Assembly (NCBI GenBank): GCA_012523405.1
Contig: JAAYIN010000094.1
Span: 1-38,146 of the forward strand
Direction of reading: 5' to 3'
Length of the DNA: 38,146 bases
Source: Clostridiales bacterium
GTDB lineage: Bacteria > Bacillota > Clostridia > Christensenellales > Aristaeellaceae
Part shown: in pieces, positions 7,157 to 15,911 of the stretch
Numbering within the stretch: the first letter of the stretch is position 1
How the letters are laid out: each line of letters starts with the position of its first letter
Program-made: the position numbers and the translations under genes
The notes under the pieces: generated by a model
What the model was told of the DNA's origin: nothing
Databases searched by the model: none
The model's input: only the letters and a program-made list of their open reading frames with translations

Positions 7157-8485
7157 TTACTTTAATGCGACAGGTGTACTCTCCATAACCTTTGTGATCA
7201 GGTCATAGCATTTGACCATGACTTTTTGCTGATTGGCATCAACAAATTCAGGATAGGTTCCATCGTTGACCAGCACTCTGTACCTTGTCGCATCATCTTC
7301 CTTGCCGCGCCAAGTGTATATGGGCGTGTAGGTGAGATTATCAAAGGCAACGCTGTCTGTTCCAATATTATAGACAACATCGGTATGCAGCAGTATGCTA
7401 GTAAGGTTTGCACGCGCATCGCGGTTGTGCGTGAATAGATTACCAAGTGAGTACGCACAAAGGGTTGGGTGATATTTGTCATCGCCTCGATTGGCGGTTA
7501 AAATCTCGACTGTTTGAAGTGGGTCGCTGTGGGTGCCAAGGATAATGTCAGCGCCCGCATCTGCGATCTGTTGGGCAAGCTCTTGCTGGGCTTTTGTTGG
7601 GGAGGTGGCGTTTGCCTTGCCCCAGCAAAGGGATACGATGATAACCTGCGCTCCTGCTTGCTTGGCGGCCTTAATATCGGCCGTAATGATTGCAGGGTCT
7701 TTGCCAACAATGGCATAGGCAAGTTCTTCTTTTGAGACCTTCTTTTTGCTTGCTGAACTTAAATCATCTTGATAGTTAAAAAGTGCAACGGATACACCAT
7801 TCACGTTTGTGATGACGGGGGCGTTGCGTTCTGCTTCGCTTGTATGGACGCCATAGGGGAGCATTCCTGCGGATGTAATATTGCTCTTGGTTTGAGCAAG
7901 GCCTTCCATGCCGCCTTCGAGAATGCCATAGTAGCCAACGCTCAACGCATCAACACCAGCTTGACGGATGGCTGACAAAGCGATCTGTGGGATATTGGAG
8001 CCTGATAGCTTATTGTCAGGGATGACATTGTTCTCGAGTGTTGCTATGGTAAAATCCGCATCCATTGCAGTGCCTAGTTGATCAAAGAGCATAGAAAATC
8101 GGTATCCGCTGTCATCACTCAGCGCTTTTTGAACATTGCTGTTGATTTCAATGCTTCCAGCTGCGCATAGCGAAAAGGTGAGTGTGGGGGGCAGGGTTGG
8201 CTGCGCGGGCTGGGCAGCTGTACTGGATAGTGTCAAACTCTCTGGCGGCAGTATGGTTGCCTGAGTTAATGCTGTACTTTTTGTGTTTTTGTCTGCCGCA
8301 GAAATCAATTCTGAGACGGATTGATCAATGGCAACTGCTAGCTCGGCAGCATCAATTCGTACATCGGTATTCCCTGTAAGCTTTGGCAAAATAGCAGAGA
8401 ACCCAATCAAAACAAGCGCTACCAGCGTAAGCATGATGATGGTGCCAAGTGAAATTCCGCGGCGTTTATGCCTGCGTTTATTCAT
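7157..8485 (-). CDS. CapA-like membrane-anchored protein with eroded motifs (442 aa)
   Basis: N-terminal anchor: basic residues 1-10, membrane helix about 12-34, then a Ser/Thr/Pro-rich linker to about 102. The outer domain (about 103-380) follows the CapA / poly-gamma-glutamate synthesis family (metallophosphatase-like). Family landmarks keep their order but lose the usual metal-site residues: AAGS (108-111) where AAGD is common, GYYG (184-187) where NNH is expected, CWG (287-289) for HWG, and GTHS (317-320) for GHHPH. SLGN (346-349) is kept. The fold therefore seems intact and the catalytic site probably is not. GGAGG lies 6 bases before ATG 8485. A weak promoter (TTGACG, 17 bp, TTTATG) lies at 8533-8505 on the minus strand. 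It stands alone between a terminator and a divergent gene. Function is unproven; a binding or structural role in the envelope is possible. Confidence 0.8.
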   Translation of the reverse strand: MNKRRHKRRGISLGTIIMLTLVALVLIGFSAILPKLTGNTDVRIDAAELAVAIDQSVSELISAADKNTKSTALTQATILPPESLTLSSTAAQPAQPTLPPTLTFSLCAAGSIEINSNVQKALSDDSGYRFSMLFDQLGTAMDADFTIATLENNVIPDNKLSGSNIPQIALSAIRQAGVDALSVGYYGILEGGMEGLAQTKSNITSAGMLPYGVHTSEAERNAPVITNVNGVSVALFNYQDDLSSASKKKVSKEELAYAIVGKDPAIITADIKAAKQAGAQVIIVSLCWGKANATSPTKAQQELAQQIADAGADIILGTHSDPLQTVEILTANRGDDKYHPTLCAYSLGNLFTHNRDARANLTSILLHTDVVYNIGTDSVAFDNLTYTPIYTWRGKEDDATRYRVLVNDGTYPEFVDANQQKVMVKCYDLITKVMESTPVALK

Positions 8486-8504
8486 GCATAGCCTCCAAAT
8501 AATT

Positions 8505-8533
8505 CATAAATCAGTGCTGTGGCAAAGCGTCAA
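8505..8533 (-). promoter_or_regulatory. Weak candidate promoter of the CapA-like gene
   Basis: Minus strand TTGACG (8533-8528), 17 bp, TTTATG (8510-8505). The -35 is good, the -10 poor. Confidence 0.3.
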
Positions 8534-8550
8534 GATAGGGGATCTTTTGC

Positions 8551-8579
8551 TTGACCAACCGATGTTGCAATGATATCAT
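8551..8579 (+). promoter_or_regulatory. Sigma-A promoter of the TIM-barrel isomerase gene
   Basis: TTGACC (8551-8556), 17 bp, TATCAT (8574-8579), leaving a leader of about 30 bases before ATG 8618. It is back to back with the weak CapA-side promoter. Confidence 0.6.
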
Positions 8580-8617
8580 ATCAACATCATATATGCAAGA
8601 ATAAGGAGAGACGGCCA

Positions 8618-9421
8618 ATGAAAATTAGCTTTTCAACCCTGGGCTGTCCGCGCTGGAGCTGGCAGGAAATAACCGCAACAGCCTGCGATCTTGGTTATGG
8701 CGGCGTTGAGGTGCGCGGTGTAGGTAAGGATATCTCGGTTCCCAGTATTCCTGCGTTTTCGGAAGAAAACATCAAGCAGACAAAGGCAGATCTGGATCGA
8801 CTAGGTCTTAGTATCCCATGCCTTGATAGCGATTGCTGCATTCATCTACGCGAGAATGAGCAGATGACGAATGCTGAAATCAAGACCTATGTAAAGCTTG
8901 CAAAGCAGCTTGGTGTTCCATATGTTCGCGTGTTCGCAACCGCTCCTGTTCCTCAGCCTATCGGCACGGTGGATGAGGGATATGTACAAAAGCGATTGGT
9001 AGAACTTGGTCATTATGCAGCTGAGCATGGCATCAAACTTCTTGTTGAAACACATGGCGTTTGGAGTGATAGCGAAAAGCTGGCACGACTCATGAGCACA
9101 GTAAGCAATGATGGCGTTGGCGTGCTTTGGGATGTTCATCACCCTTATCGTTTTATGGGCGAAAAGCCTGAAACAACCTATAAAAATCTTCGTCCGTGGC
9201 TATGCCATACTCATTTTAAGGACAGCGTTTCAACCGTAGATGGTTTCCGTTATGCAATGCCGGGCTTTGGCGATCTACCGCTTGAGGAGATTGTAGGCAT
9301 TCTTAAAGCGGGTGGATATGAAGGCTTCTACTCACTTGAGTGGGTCAAACGCTGGGATATCACGCTGGAAGAACCGGGCATCGTATTTGCGCATTACGCT
9401 AACTACATGCATACTCTGTAA
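8618..9421 (+). CDS. Sugar phosphate isomerase/epimerase family TIM barrel (267 aa)
   Basis: Soluble AP-endonuclease-2 / xylose-isomerase-like TIM barrel. The start at ATG 8618 (MKISFSTLGCPRWSW) has AAGGAGAG 7 bases upstream; an ATG 16 codons earlier would sit in the promoter. Metal- and substrate-binding landmarks are visible: GYGGVEVRG near 29-37, VETHGVWSD near 147, WDVHHPYR (about 174-181), CHTHFKD near 198-204, and YSLEWVKRW toward the end. These Glu, Asp and His positions are those that bind the divalent metal in the family, so the enzyme should be active. Substrate cannot be told from sequence; relatives act on ketohexoses, inosose or xylulose derivatives. It is monocistronic, with its own promoter and terminator. 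Confidence 0.85.
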   Translation: MKISFSTLGCPRWSWQEITATACDLGYGGVEVRGVGKDISVPSIPAFSEENIKQTKADLDRLGLSIPCLDSDCCIHLRENEQMTNAEIKTYVKLAKQLGVPYVRVFATAPVPQPIGTVDEGYVQKRLVELGHYAAEHGIKLLVETHGVWSDSEKLARLMSTVSNDGVGVLWDVHHPYRFMGEKPETTYKNLRPWLCHTHFKDSVSTVDGFRYAMPGFGDLPLEEIVGILKAGGYEGFYSLEWVKRWDITLEEPGIVFAHYANYMHTL

Positions 9422-9454
9422 TTGATGATGTATTGAACATCAGTAAATGAATAG

Positions 9455-9502
9455 GCCACCGAATAACATTGCAATAAAAGCAAAGATATTCGGTGGCTTT
9501 TA
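9455..9502 (+). terminator. Terminator between convergent genes
   Basis: GCCACCGAATA (9455-9465) pairs with TATTCGGTGGC (9487-9497) across a 21-base loop, followed by TTTTAT. On the opposite strand the tail is less T-rich, so it best serves the 8618-9421 gene. Confidence 0.75.
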
Positions 9503-9521
9503 TGATGGTCAAATGACGCTG

Positions 9522-11345
9522 CTATGCATATGCCAACTGATCCACACGGTCAAATTGTGCTTTGTAGAGTTCGAAATACACACCTTCGGATTTCATTAGT
9601 TCACTATGCGTACCGCTTTCTACAATTCTGCCATTTTGCATGACAGCAATGAGATCTGCATCTCTAATGGTTGATAATCTATGTGCGATCACAAAGCAAG
9701 TGCGTCCTTGCATGAGCCGCAGCATGGCCGCTTGTATGCTGCGCTCCGTTTGTGTATCAACGTTTGATGTAGCCTCATCGAGTATGAGCATAGGTGCGTC
9801 AAGAAGCATTGCACGCGCGATGGTCAAAAGCTGCTTTTGTCCTTTTGATATGTTCGTTCCGCAATCATCAAGCAATGTCTCGTATCCCTGAGGCAGTGAC
9901 TGAATGAAACGATTGATCTTCGCTGCTTTTGCAACTGCAATGACTTGGTCACGAGTGACGTTCTCATTGCCATAGGCGATGTTATCATAAATCGTTCCTG
10001 AGAAAAGCCAGGTGTCTTGGAGGACCATAGCAAAAGCTTTGCGTAAATCGCCGCGTATATAAGTACGTATATCCTGTCCGTCAATCAGTATTTGTCCTTC
10101 GTTGATATCATAAAATCGCATCAGCAAGTTGATCAGCGTTGTCTTGCCTGTACCTGTAGGGCCGACGATGGCAACTGTCTGACCTGATTTGACTGATAGA
10201 TTGAAGCCGCTAAGCACGGTTTGATTTTCTATATAGCCAAAGGATACGTCTTTGATATCGACTTGTCCGATAACCTTTTCTTTTGGAAACTGGATTGCTG
10301 ACGCATCATCAGCAGGTTCTGAAGGCTCATCAAGCAATCTGAATACGCGCTCTGCGGCAGCCAATGCGGACTGAAGTTCACTGATGATATTGGAAAATTC
10401 ATTGATTGGACCGGAGAACTTCCGCGAATAAAGAACAAAGGAAGACACGTCGCCAAGCGATACAGAACCGTTCATATACAAAATAGCACCGAATATGCTG
10501 ATAAGCGCAAGCGATAGGTTGTTGATGAAATTGATAATAGGGCCAGTTGCCGCAGAAAATGCATCAGCTGCATAGTTGGCTTGGCAAGCGTCTACATTCG
10601 CCTGATCGAATCGCTCGCAGAATACATCCTGTGTATGGTATGCTTTGATGGTTTTTAGTCCGCCCATCATTTCTTCTGAAAAGCTATTGAGCTCACCGAG
10701 GTTAGCGGAACGATCACGGTAGAGCTTTCTGGCTTTTACTGAACGGGATTTGGTAATGATGATAGAAATCGGAATCGTAAAGACAAAGATAAGGACAAGC
10801 GGCGGGGAAATGGTCATCATCATTAAGAAGGAGCCAATGACTGTAATGAGGCTGGCAAGTATTTGCACCAAATCATTGGAGAGGGAAGAATTGATGGTAT
10901 CTATGTCATATGATAGTACGCTCAATAGTTGACCTGTTCCGATTCGGTCAAAAAACGAAACTGGCAGGCTCATCATATGATCATAAACATCTTGTCTCAT
11001 ATTTGTAACCACATTTCGGCTGATTCGAATCATGAGCGCTCGCAGAAAGTAGTTTAAAATCGATGATAGAAAGTAGAATACAATCATCAAGGATGCATAA
11101 TAGAGGATGGTTGGGAAATCAACCTTTCCAGCGCCGGGGTTGATTGCATCAAGCGCATAACCTGAGAGCTTTGGACCAATAAGGGCCAAAAGATTGGCGG
11201 CAATGCTTAGTAATACGGCAAATGCGATGAGCATGCGGTGACGCATCAGGTATTTCCATAATCGCTTGAGTATCGAGGATGAGGTGGCGGTGGGTTTCTC
11301 ATAGGACTTGCCTTTGGGCGTTGGTATGCCATTGTTTTTAGCCAT
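9522..11345 (-). CDS. ABC exporter half-transporter, catalytically complete subunit (607 aa)
   Basis: Type IV (multidrug/peptide-type) ABC exporter with a transmembrane domain (six segments, about 36-320) and an ATPase domain (about 360-600). Walker A is GPTGTGKTT (395-403), Walker B MLILDE (519-524) with the catalytic Glu, and the H-loop reads IAHRLSTI. The signature is NISKGQ (498-503), which departs from LSGGQ. The partner gene shows the opposite pattern, so together they should make a heterodimer of the TM287/288 or LmrCD kind, with one working and one degenerate ATP site. ATG 11345 abuts the partner's TAA; the ribosome binding site GGAGGAGG lies inside the partner's last codons, so translation is probably coupled. 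Third gene of a MarR-led operon. Substrate unknown: drug, peptide or lipid. Confidence 0.93.
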   Translation of the reverse strand: MAKNNGIPTPKGKSYEKPTATSSSILKRLWKYLMRHRMLIAFAVLLSIAANLLALIGPKLSGYALDAINPGAGKVDFPTILYYASLMIVFYFLSSILNYFLRALMIRISRNVVTNMRQDVYDHMMSLPVSFFDRIGTGQLLSVLSYDIDTINSSLSNDLVQILASLITVIGSFLMMMTISPPLVLIFVFTIPISIIITKSRSVKARKLYRDRSANLGELNSFSEEMMGGLKTIKAYHTQDVFCERFDQANVDACQANYAADAFSAATGPIINFINNLSLALISIFGAILYMNGSVSLGDVSSFVLYSRKFSGPINEFSNIISELQSALAAAERVFRLLDEPSEPADDASAIQFPKEKVIGQVDIKDVSFGYIENQTVLSGFNLSVKSGQTVAIVGPTGTGKTTLINLLMRFYDINEGQILIDGQDIRTYIRGDLRKAFAMVLQDTWLFSGTIYDNIAYGNENVTRDQVIAVAKAAKINRFIQSLPQGYETLLDDCGTNISKGQKQLLTIARAMLLDAPMLILDEATSNVDTQTERSIQAAMLRLMQGRTCFVIAHRLSTIRDADLIAVMQNGRIVESGTHSELMKSEGVYFELYKAQFDRVDQLAYA

Positions 11346-13052
11346 TTAACCCACCTCCTCCATTTGAAATGCCGCAATATCGCGATATTCGCTGCACTGT
11401 TCCATCAACTCATCATGCGTTCCGTACCCAATCATTGCGCCGTCATCCAGAACCAGAATATGATCAGCTGAGTGTATGGAACTAATTCGCTGTGCAATGA
11501 TGATTTTCGTGGCTTCAGCAAAGCTTGATTTTAGCGCAAAGCGCAAAGCGGCATCTGTTTTATAGTCAAGAGCGCTTGAGCTGTCATCAAGAATCATAAT
11601 TTGCGGATTGGCAGCAAGGGCACGTGCAATCAGCAAACGCTGCTTTTGTCCGCCGCTGATATCCGCACCCTTTGCAGCAATTTCACCGCTAAATCCTTCT
11701 TGACGTTCGTCAATAAAATCTGCCTGTGCAACCTTTGCGGCTTGTTTGATTTGATCTGGGCTTAAATTGCGTCCAAAATCAATGTTTTCGAAGATGGTGT
11801 CTGAATATAAGAAATCATTTTGGAATACAACGCCAAACATTGTATGCAGTTTAGCATCTGAAATGGATTGGATATTCTGATTGCCGATATAAATTGAGCC
11901 CTGATCAGCATCATAAAAACGGAGCAAGAGTTGTATCAACGTGGTTTTGCCGCTGCCTGTTGCGCCAATGATGCCAAGTGTTTCGCCTTGCTTTAAGGAA
12001 AAGGAAATATCCTTGAGATTCTCATTAACCTTAGCATAAGAAAAGCTCACATTATCAAATCTGATATGAACGGGAGCATCGTCACATGGCAAGTCGCGCT
12101 GTGTCATTTCTTCAGGTGTATCAAGCACTTGTGCGATACGGCGACCACTTGCAATGCCCTTTGAATACATAACGAACATTCTTGTAACCATCATCAAGGC
12201 GTTAAGAATAATCGTAAAATAGCTTAGGAAAGCAACAATGGTTCCGGGATTGGTTTGCCCATTGTTAACGCGATATGCACCAATGACGATCACGAGCGTA
12301 AGACCGATGTTGAGCAAAAAATTCATGGTTGGGTTGGTAATGCTCATTAACATGGAGGCACGGTAATCGTTGTTTGCTACATCGACATTCGCTTTGTTAA
12401 ATTCGTTCTTCTCATATTCTGTCTTGGATAGCGCTTGGATGACGCGTATGCCGGTGATGCTTTCTTGCGCTCTTCTGATCATATGATCAAGGGATGTTTG
12501 TGTTTTACTATAGAGCACAACGCCTTTTCTGGAAATATAGACGACAATAAACCCAAGAATAGGAAGGATTGCAATCAGCACTAATGTGAGGACGGGTTCC
12601 ATAGATAATGTAATCGCTATACCTCCAACGAGTAGTATAGGGGCTCGGACGCCAAGGCGCTGCATACGATCAACCATCATATGAAGGTTGTATGTATCGC
12701 TTGACATGCGAGAAACCAAGGAGGGAATGGTAAACTGATCTGTCTGTGCACAGGATATCTCAGTCGTTTTTGTAAAGAGATCTTGGCGCACTTCACGAAT
12801 GAAATCTCTGGATACCCTCGCAGCCATGCGGTTTGCAACGACGTTGGTGGTTAGTGCAACAGCTGAGCACAGGATCATAAGCGATCCCCAAATAACGATG
12901 CTATGCAAATCACGCTGAACGACGAACTGATCCAAGATGACAGAAAGCATCCATGGTAGCAATAGTTCAACAATGGTTCCTGAAAATTTGATGGTAAATC
13001 CCACGCACATAGCAGGAACCTTAGGTCTTAAATAGTTCCATATTGTTTTCAT
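11346..13052 (-). CDS. ABC exporter half-transporter, degenerate-site subunit (568 aa)
   Basis: Transmembrane domain (six segments, about 15-310) plus ATPase domain. Walker A is GATGSGKTT (363-371) and the signature ISGGQ (465-469) is canonical. Walker B ends LDD (485-490), with Asp in place of the catalytic Glu, and the H-loop histidine is Gln (IAQRISSI). These are the marks of the degenerate partner in heterodimeric exporters: its normal signature completes the active site of the other subunit. I chose ATG 13052 (MKTIWNYLRP) because it overlaps the MarR stop as ATGA, with GAGG 10 bases upstream; an ATG six codons earlier, inside the MarR gene, is the alternative. It abuts the second exporter gene directly. 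Confidence 0.93.
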   Translation of the reverse strand: MKTIWNYLRPKVPAMCVGFTIKFSGTIVELLLPWMLSVILDQFVVQRDLHSIVIWGSLMILCSAVALTTNVVANRMAARVSRDFIREVRQDLFTKTTEISCAQTDQFTIPSLVSRMSSDTYNLHMMVDRMQRLGVRAPILLVGGIAITLSMEPVLTLVLIAILPILGFIVVYISRKGVVLYSKTQTSLDHMIRRAQESITGIRVIQALSKTEYEKNEFNKANVDVANNDYRASMLMSITNPTMNFLLNIGLTLVIVIGAYRVNNGQTNPGTIVAFLSYFTIILNALMMVTRMFVMYSKGIASGRRIAQVLDTPEEMTQRDLPCDDAPVHIRFDNVSFSYAKVNENLKDISFSLKQGETLGIIGATGSGKTTLIQLLLRFYDADQGSIYIGNQNIQSISDAKLHTMFGVVFQNDFLYSDTIFENIDFGRNLSPDQIKQAAKVAQADFIDERQEGFSGEIAAKGADISGGQKQRLLIARALAANPQIMILDDSSSALDYKTDAALRFALKSSFAEATKIIIAQRISSIHSADHILVLDDGAMIGYGTHDELMEQCSEYRDIAAFQMEEVG

Positions 13053-13495
13053 TCTACGGTATCCTCGCATTCGTTGATGAGCTCTTCTGCCCGCTGTGAG
13101 AGCTTTTCCAAAAGAACGGTGAGTGTGTGAACCTCTTGCGCTGTCATTTGATCCGTAATGGCAGCTCTAAAATTAGCGAATATCTTGCGCAGTTCAGGCA
13201 TTGCGGCGTTTAGCTTCTCTTGCGGATAGACTTGTATGCTTCGCTTGTCACTATGACTGCGCTGACGGGTAACGAACCCGTCCTCTTCAAGCAATGCGAG
13301 TTGTCTGGTAACGCTGGAACGATTGACATGCAGCTTTTTGGCAAGTTCGTCTTGCGTGAGTCCGGGATTTCGATAGATGATTGGCAGATAGGGGGCTTGA
13401 TATCCGGTCAAACCACTGTCCTTTAGTTGCAAATCGCGGTATAGCGTTGAGCATCTGGAAATATGATGGATGTGCTTCATAATTCTTGATTGCAT
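13049..13495 (-). CDS. MarR-family transcriptional regulator (148 aa)
   Basis: Winged-helix regulator of MarR type and normal length. A helical N-terminus (about 1-30) leads into LTGYQAPYLPIIYRNPGLTQDELAKKL, recognition-helix region NRSSVTRQLALLEEDGFV, and wing RQRSHSDKRSIQVY. A C-terminal helix serves dimerisation. The start is ATG 13495 with GGAG 8 bases upstream; a GTG 22 codons earlier is unlikely because the operator and -10 box lie there. It is first gene of the operon with the two ABC exporter genes, its TGA overlapping the next ATG. The usual arrangement is autorepression, relieved when a ligand that is often a substrate of the exporter binds. No Cys near the N-terminus suggests redox sensing, so a small ligand is more likely. 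Confidence 0.92.
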   Translation of the reverse strand: MQSRIMKHIHHISRCSTLYRDLQLKDSGLTGYQAPYLPIIYRNPGLTQDELAKKLHVNRSSVTRQLALLEEDGFVTRQRSHSDKRSIQVYPQEKLNAAMPELRKIFANFRAAITDQMTAQEVHTLTVLLEKLSQRAEELINECEDTVE

Positions 13496-13507
13496 AGTAT
13501 CATCTCC

Positions 13508-13531
13508 ATTATAAATAGTTGCGCACGCAAC
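13508..13531 (-). promoter_or_regulatory. MarR operator overlapping the exporter operon promoter
   Basis: A perfect hyphenated palindrome GTTGCG-TG-CGCAAC (13531-13518 on the minus strand) lies just upstream of a perfect TATAAT (13513-13508). No good -35 is visible; TATTGT at about 17 bp is the best. A palindrome in the promoter spacer directly before marR is the expected place for its own repressor site. Confidence 0.65.
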
Positions 13532-13622
13532 AATATAAACATATTGTACTACGGAATGCACGACAATGCAATGCTGCCCAGTGAGTTGCTTTTATGCAAG
13601 GGATTGATTGCGGGATCATGTC

Positions 13623-13651
13623 TTGTTGAAAAAGTGAATATATGCTATGCT
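13623..13651 (+). promoter_or_regulatory. Candidate sigma-A promoter of the ACT-MBL gene
   Basis: TTGTTG (13623-13628), 17 bp, TATGCT (13646-13651), 27 bases before the start codon. Confidence 0.45.
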
Positions 13652-13678
13652 GACTTGGATAATCGATGAGGGGTACGG

Positions 13679-15112
13679 ATGATGAAACAAACCTTTACGA
13701 CAACGATGCCGGATCGCGTTGGTGCTTTCTTGGGCGCGAGCAAGTGTATCTCGAACATGGGGGCAAATATCACGCGTGTAAGTTACAATAAGGCCATTGA
13801 TATGCATATGCTCTTTATTGAAGTGGATGGGACTGCTGAGCAAATTGCAGGCATTGCCACGCTACTCAAAGCGCAGGGTTATTTACCTGAGAATCCGCAA
13901 CAGGGCAGCGTGATGATGCTGGAGTTTAGACTGAGGGATCAGTCTGGTGCACTTCTTCCTGTTCTTGAATTGATCGATCAGTTTCATTTCAATATTTCTT
14001 ATATTAGCTCACAAGAAACGGGCGGCAAGCATCAATATTTTAAGATGGGTCTATTTGTTGAGGATAGTGAAGCGATCAGCTGTTTTATGAGAGAGGTGTC
14101 GCAACTATGCAGAGTCAAAGTAGTTGCTTATGATAAGAGCGAGAAAAATCTTGATAATACGGTGTTTTACTTAAACTTTGCACATGAAGTTGCAAAGAAA
14201 GCAAGCCTTTGCGAAAACGATGAACAACAGCTTATTGTCAATGCCAACCTAGTGATGCAGCTGCTCGATGAGCGGAATAACCCTCCATATAAAACGTTCG
14301 AATACATTGGTCGGTTCGCAGAGCATCTATATGAGCATAAGGATCAAGCGTTTGATGCACGCATTAGCGAACACATGGGAAAGAATGGCGCTAAGATAAC
14401 TGTCATTGAGCCGCCGGCAGGCTGTAATTTGATCATAGTAGAGAAAAATGATCAGGTACTATTTGTGGATAGTGGGTTTGCTTGCTATCGTGATGAAATA
14501 CTGGGTATCTTGGGTAAGTTGGTAACTGATTTTGATCAAAAAACCAAGACGGCTATCATTACACATGCTGATGTTGATCACTGCGGATTGCTTGATTTAT
14601 ATGATGAAGTATACATGAGCGAGAAATGCTATCAGAGCCTACTTTTGGAATCAAAGCATCTTCGTGACTATCGCCAGCAAAACCCAATTCATGCTCCCTA
14701 TGTTGTGATTAGCAAGCTCTTATCTGCGTACCGCCCACCGACCGTAGATCAATTTCATGTGGTTGGCGGATCGGTTGATGGGCAAACGGAACTGCTTGAA
14801 TATATCGGTTTATTTGAGTTTGCTGGTTTGCATTTCGATATGTATGAAGGCTGCGGCGGTCATGTGGCGGGGGAGACGATTTGGATCGAATGGAATGAAC
14901 GAATTGCAATTACAGGAGATCTTTTCTTAAACATCAAAGGGTTTACCAAGTCGCAAGCGGTCTTTAATCAGATCGCACCTTTTCTGATGACATCCGTTGA
15001 TACCGATTCGAAACTCGCTGCAAGAGAACGAGAAGCGCTTTCACAATTGCTTGGTGAGGACGAATGGCTGATCTTGGGCGGACACGGAGCTGCAATGAAA
15101 AAAACAATGTAG
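13679..15112 (+). CDS. ACT-ACT-metallo-beta-lactamase fusion protein (477 aa)
   Basis: Cytoplasmic protein in three parts. Residues about 3-72 and 77-150 are two ACT-like regulatory domains (TTTMPDRVGAFLGASKCIS; EFRLRDQSGALLPVLELID), the type that binds amino acids. After a helical linker (150-235) comes a metallo-beta-lactamase-fold domain (about 236-475) with metal ligands HADVDH (296-301), GGHVAGE (393-399), TGD (412-414) and GGHG (467-470). The ligand set looks complete, so hydrolase or oxidoreductase activity is likely, perhaps gated by an amino acid. ATG 13679 and ATG 13682 are both possible; GAGGGG lies 5 or 8 bases upstream. It is monocistronic between a candidate promoter and a terminator, and diverges from the MarR operon. 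Substrate unknown. Confidence 0.85.
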   Translation: MMKQTFTTTMPDRVGAFLGASKCISNMGANITRVSYNKAIDMHMLFIEVDGTAEQIAGIATLLKAQGYLPENPQQGSVMMLEFRLRDQSGALLPVLELIDQFHFNISYISSQETGGKHQYFKMGLFVEDSEAISCFMREVSQLCRVKVVAYDKSEKNLDNTVFYLNFAHEVAKKASLCENDEQQLIVNANLVMQLLDERNNPPYKTFEYIGRFAEHLYEHKDQAFDARISEHMGKNGAKITVIEPPAGCNLIIVEKNDQVLFVDSGFACYRDEILGILGKLVTDFDQKTKTAIITHADVDHCGLLDLYDEVYMSEKCYQSLLLESKHLRDYRQQNPIHAPYVVISKLLSAYRPPTVDQFHVVGGSVDGQTELLEYIGLFEFAGLHFDMYEGCGGHVAGETIWIEWNERIAITGDLFLNIKGFTKSQAVFNQIAPFLMTSVDTDSKLAAREREALSQLLGEDEWLILGGHGAAMKKTM

Positions 15113-15148
15113 GATCATGAATAGATTCTTACATTCATTGGGAAATAC

Positions 15149-15186
15149 AAAAGACAACGTATCAACATAATGATGCGTTGTCTTTT
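15149..15186. terminator. Bidirectional terminator
   Basis: AAAAGACAACG (15149-15159) pairs with CGTTGTCTTTT (15176-15186). A and T runs on the two sides let it serve both the ACT-MBL gene and the convergent acetyltransferase gene. Confidence 0.8.
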
Positions 15187-15206
15187 CATAGGATGGAAAT
15201 TGTTTC

Positions 15207-15848
15207 TTACGGTTTAATGACCGTGCAGTCTCCGATGATGTCAGGGTAATGAACCATGCTGTCCATCTCGGTAATCTCGCGGATAACTCTGCAGGGGACA
15301 CCAGCAGCAAATGTATTGGAAGGAATATCGTGAGTGACGACGCTTCCTGCACCGATGATGCAGCCATCGCCAATGGTCACACCTCCGCAAATCACCACGT
15401 TTGCAGAAAGCCAAACGTCATTTCCGATTGTGACAGGCTTGGCATAGCATAAATGGCTGGGCTGTCCATTGCCGTCCAGCATTTGTCTGCGCTCGGAGGC
15501 AATTAAGGGGTGAACCGGGGTGACGATGGTGACATTGGGTCCGAAGTTCGCATTGTCGCCAATGATCACCTTGGCATCATCTTGAATGGTCAGGTTATAG
15601 TTGCCGAAAAAATTGTCCCCGATCTCAGTATGTTGACCATAATGAAGAAACACGGGACCTTGAATAAAGCCTCCCTTACCAAGCTTGCCAAGCATTTGAG
15701 GTAATAGGGCTGTTCTTTTCTCCGTTTCATCTTCATATGTATTGGAATACGTCTGACTAAGATTGTGAGACTTGAGCTTCATTGCTCTAAGCTCCGGATC
15801 TAGTGGGTTAAATAAGATTCCTTTGAAAATTTTATCTTCTTCATGCAT
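15207..15848 (-). CDS. Maltose/galactoside O-acetyltransferase-like protein (213 aa)
   Basis: Left-handed beta-helix acetyltransferase of the LacA/Maa group, transferring acetyl from acetyl-CoA to a sugar hydroxyl. The N-terminal helical cap has the maltose acetyltransferase layout (IFKGILFNPLDPELRAMKLKSHNL). Hexapeptide repeats follow (TEIGDNFFGNYN, KVIIGDNANFGPNV, VTIGNDVWLSANV, VTIGDGCIIGAGS). The catalytic His is expected in PVHPL (about 111-115), and the usual AGVPCRVIREI end is present, extended by about 25 residues. The start at ATG 15848 has AAAGGAG about 9 bases upstream. A promoter (TTGCTT, 17 bp, TATAAT) lies at 15911-15883. Monocistronic. The role is probably detoxifying acetylation of sugars, in keeping with the sugar-uptake genes nearby, but the acceptor is unknown. 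Confidence 0.9.
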   Translation of the reverse strand: MHEEDKIFKGILFNPLDPELRAMKLKSHNLSQTYSNTYEDETEKRTALLPQMLGKLGKGGFIQGPVFLHYGQHTEIGDNFFGNYNLTIQDDAKVIIGDNANFGPNVTIVTPVHPLIASERRQMLDGNGQPSHLCYAKPVTIGNDVWLSANVVICGGVTIGDGCIIGAGSVVTHDIPSNTFAAGVPCRVIREITEMDSMVHYPDIIGDCTVIKP

Positions 15849-15882
15849 TGATATGGCTCCTTTTTCGTTTCATCTTTAGCCT

Positions 15883-15911
15883 ATTATAGAGTATAAGAGA
15901 GTATGAAGCAA
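15883..15911 (-). promoter_or_regulatory. Sigma-A promoter of the acetyltransferase gene
   Basis: Minus strand TTGCTT (15911-15906), 17 bp, TATAAT (15888-15883), about 35 bases before the start codon. Confidence 0.6.
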
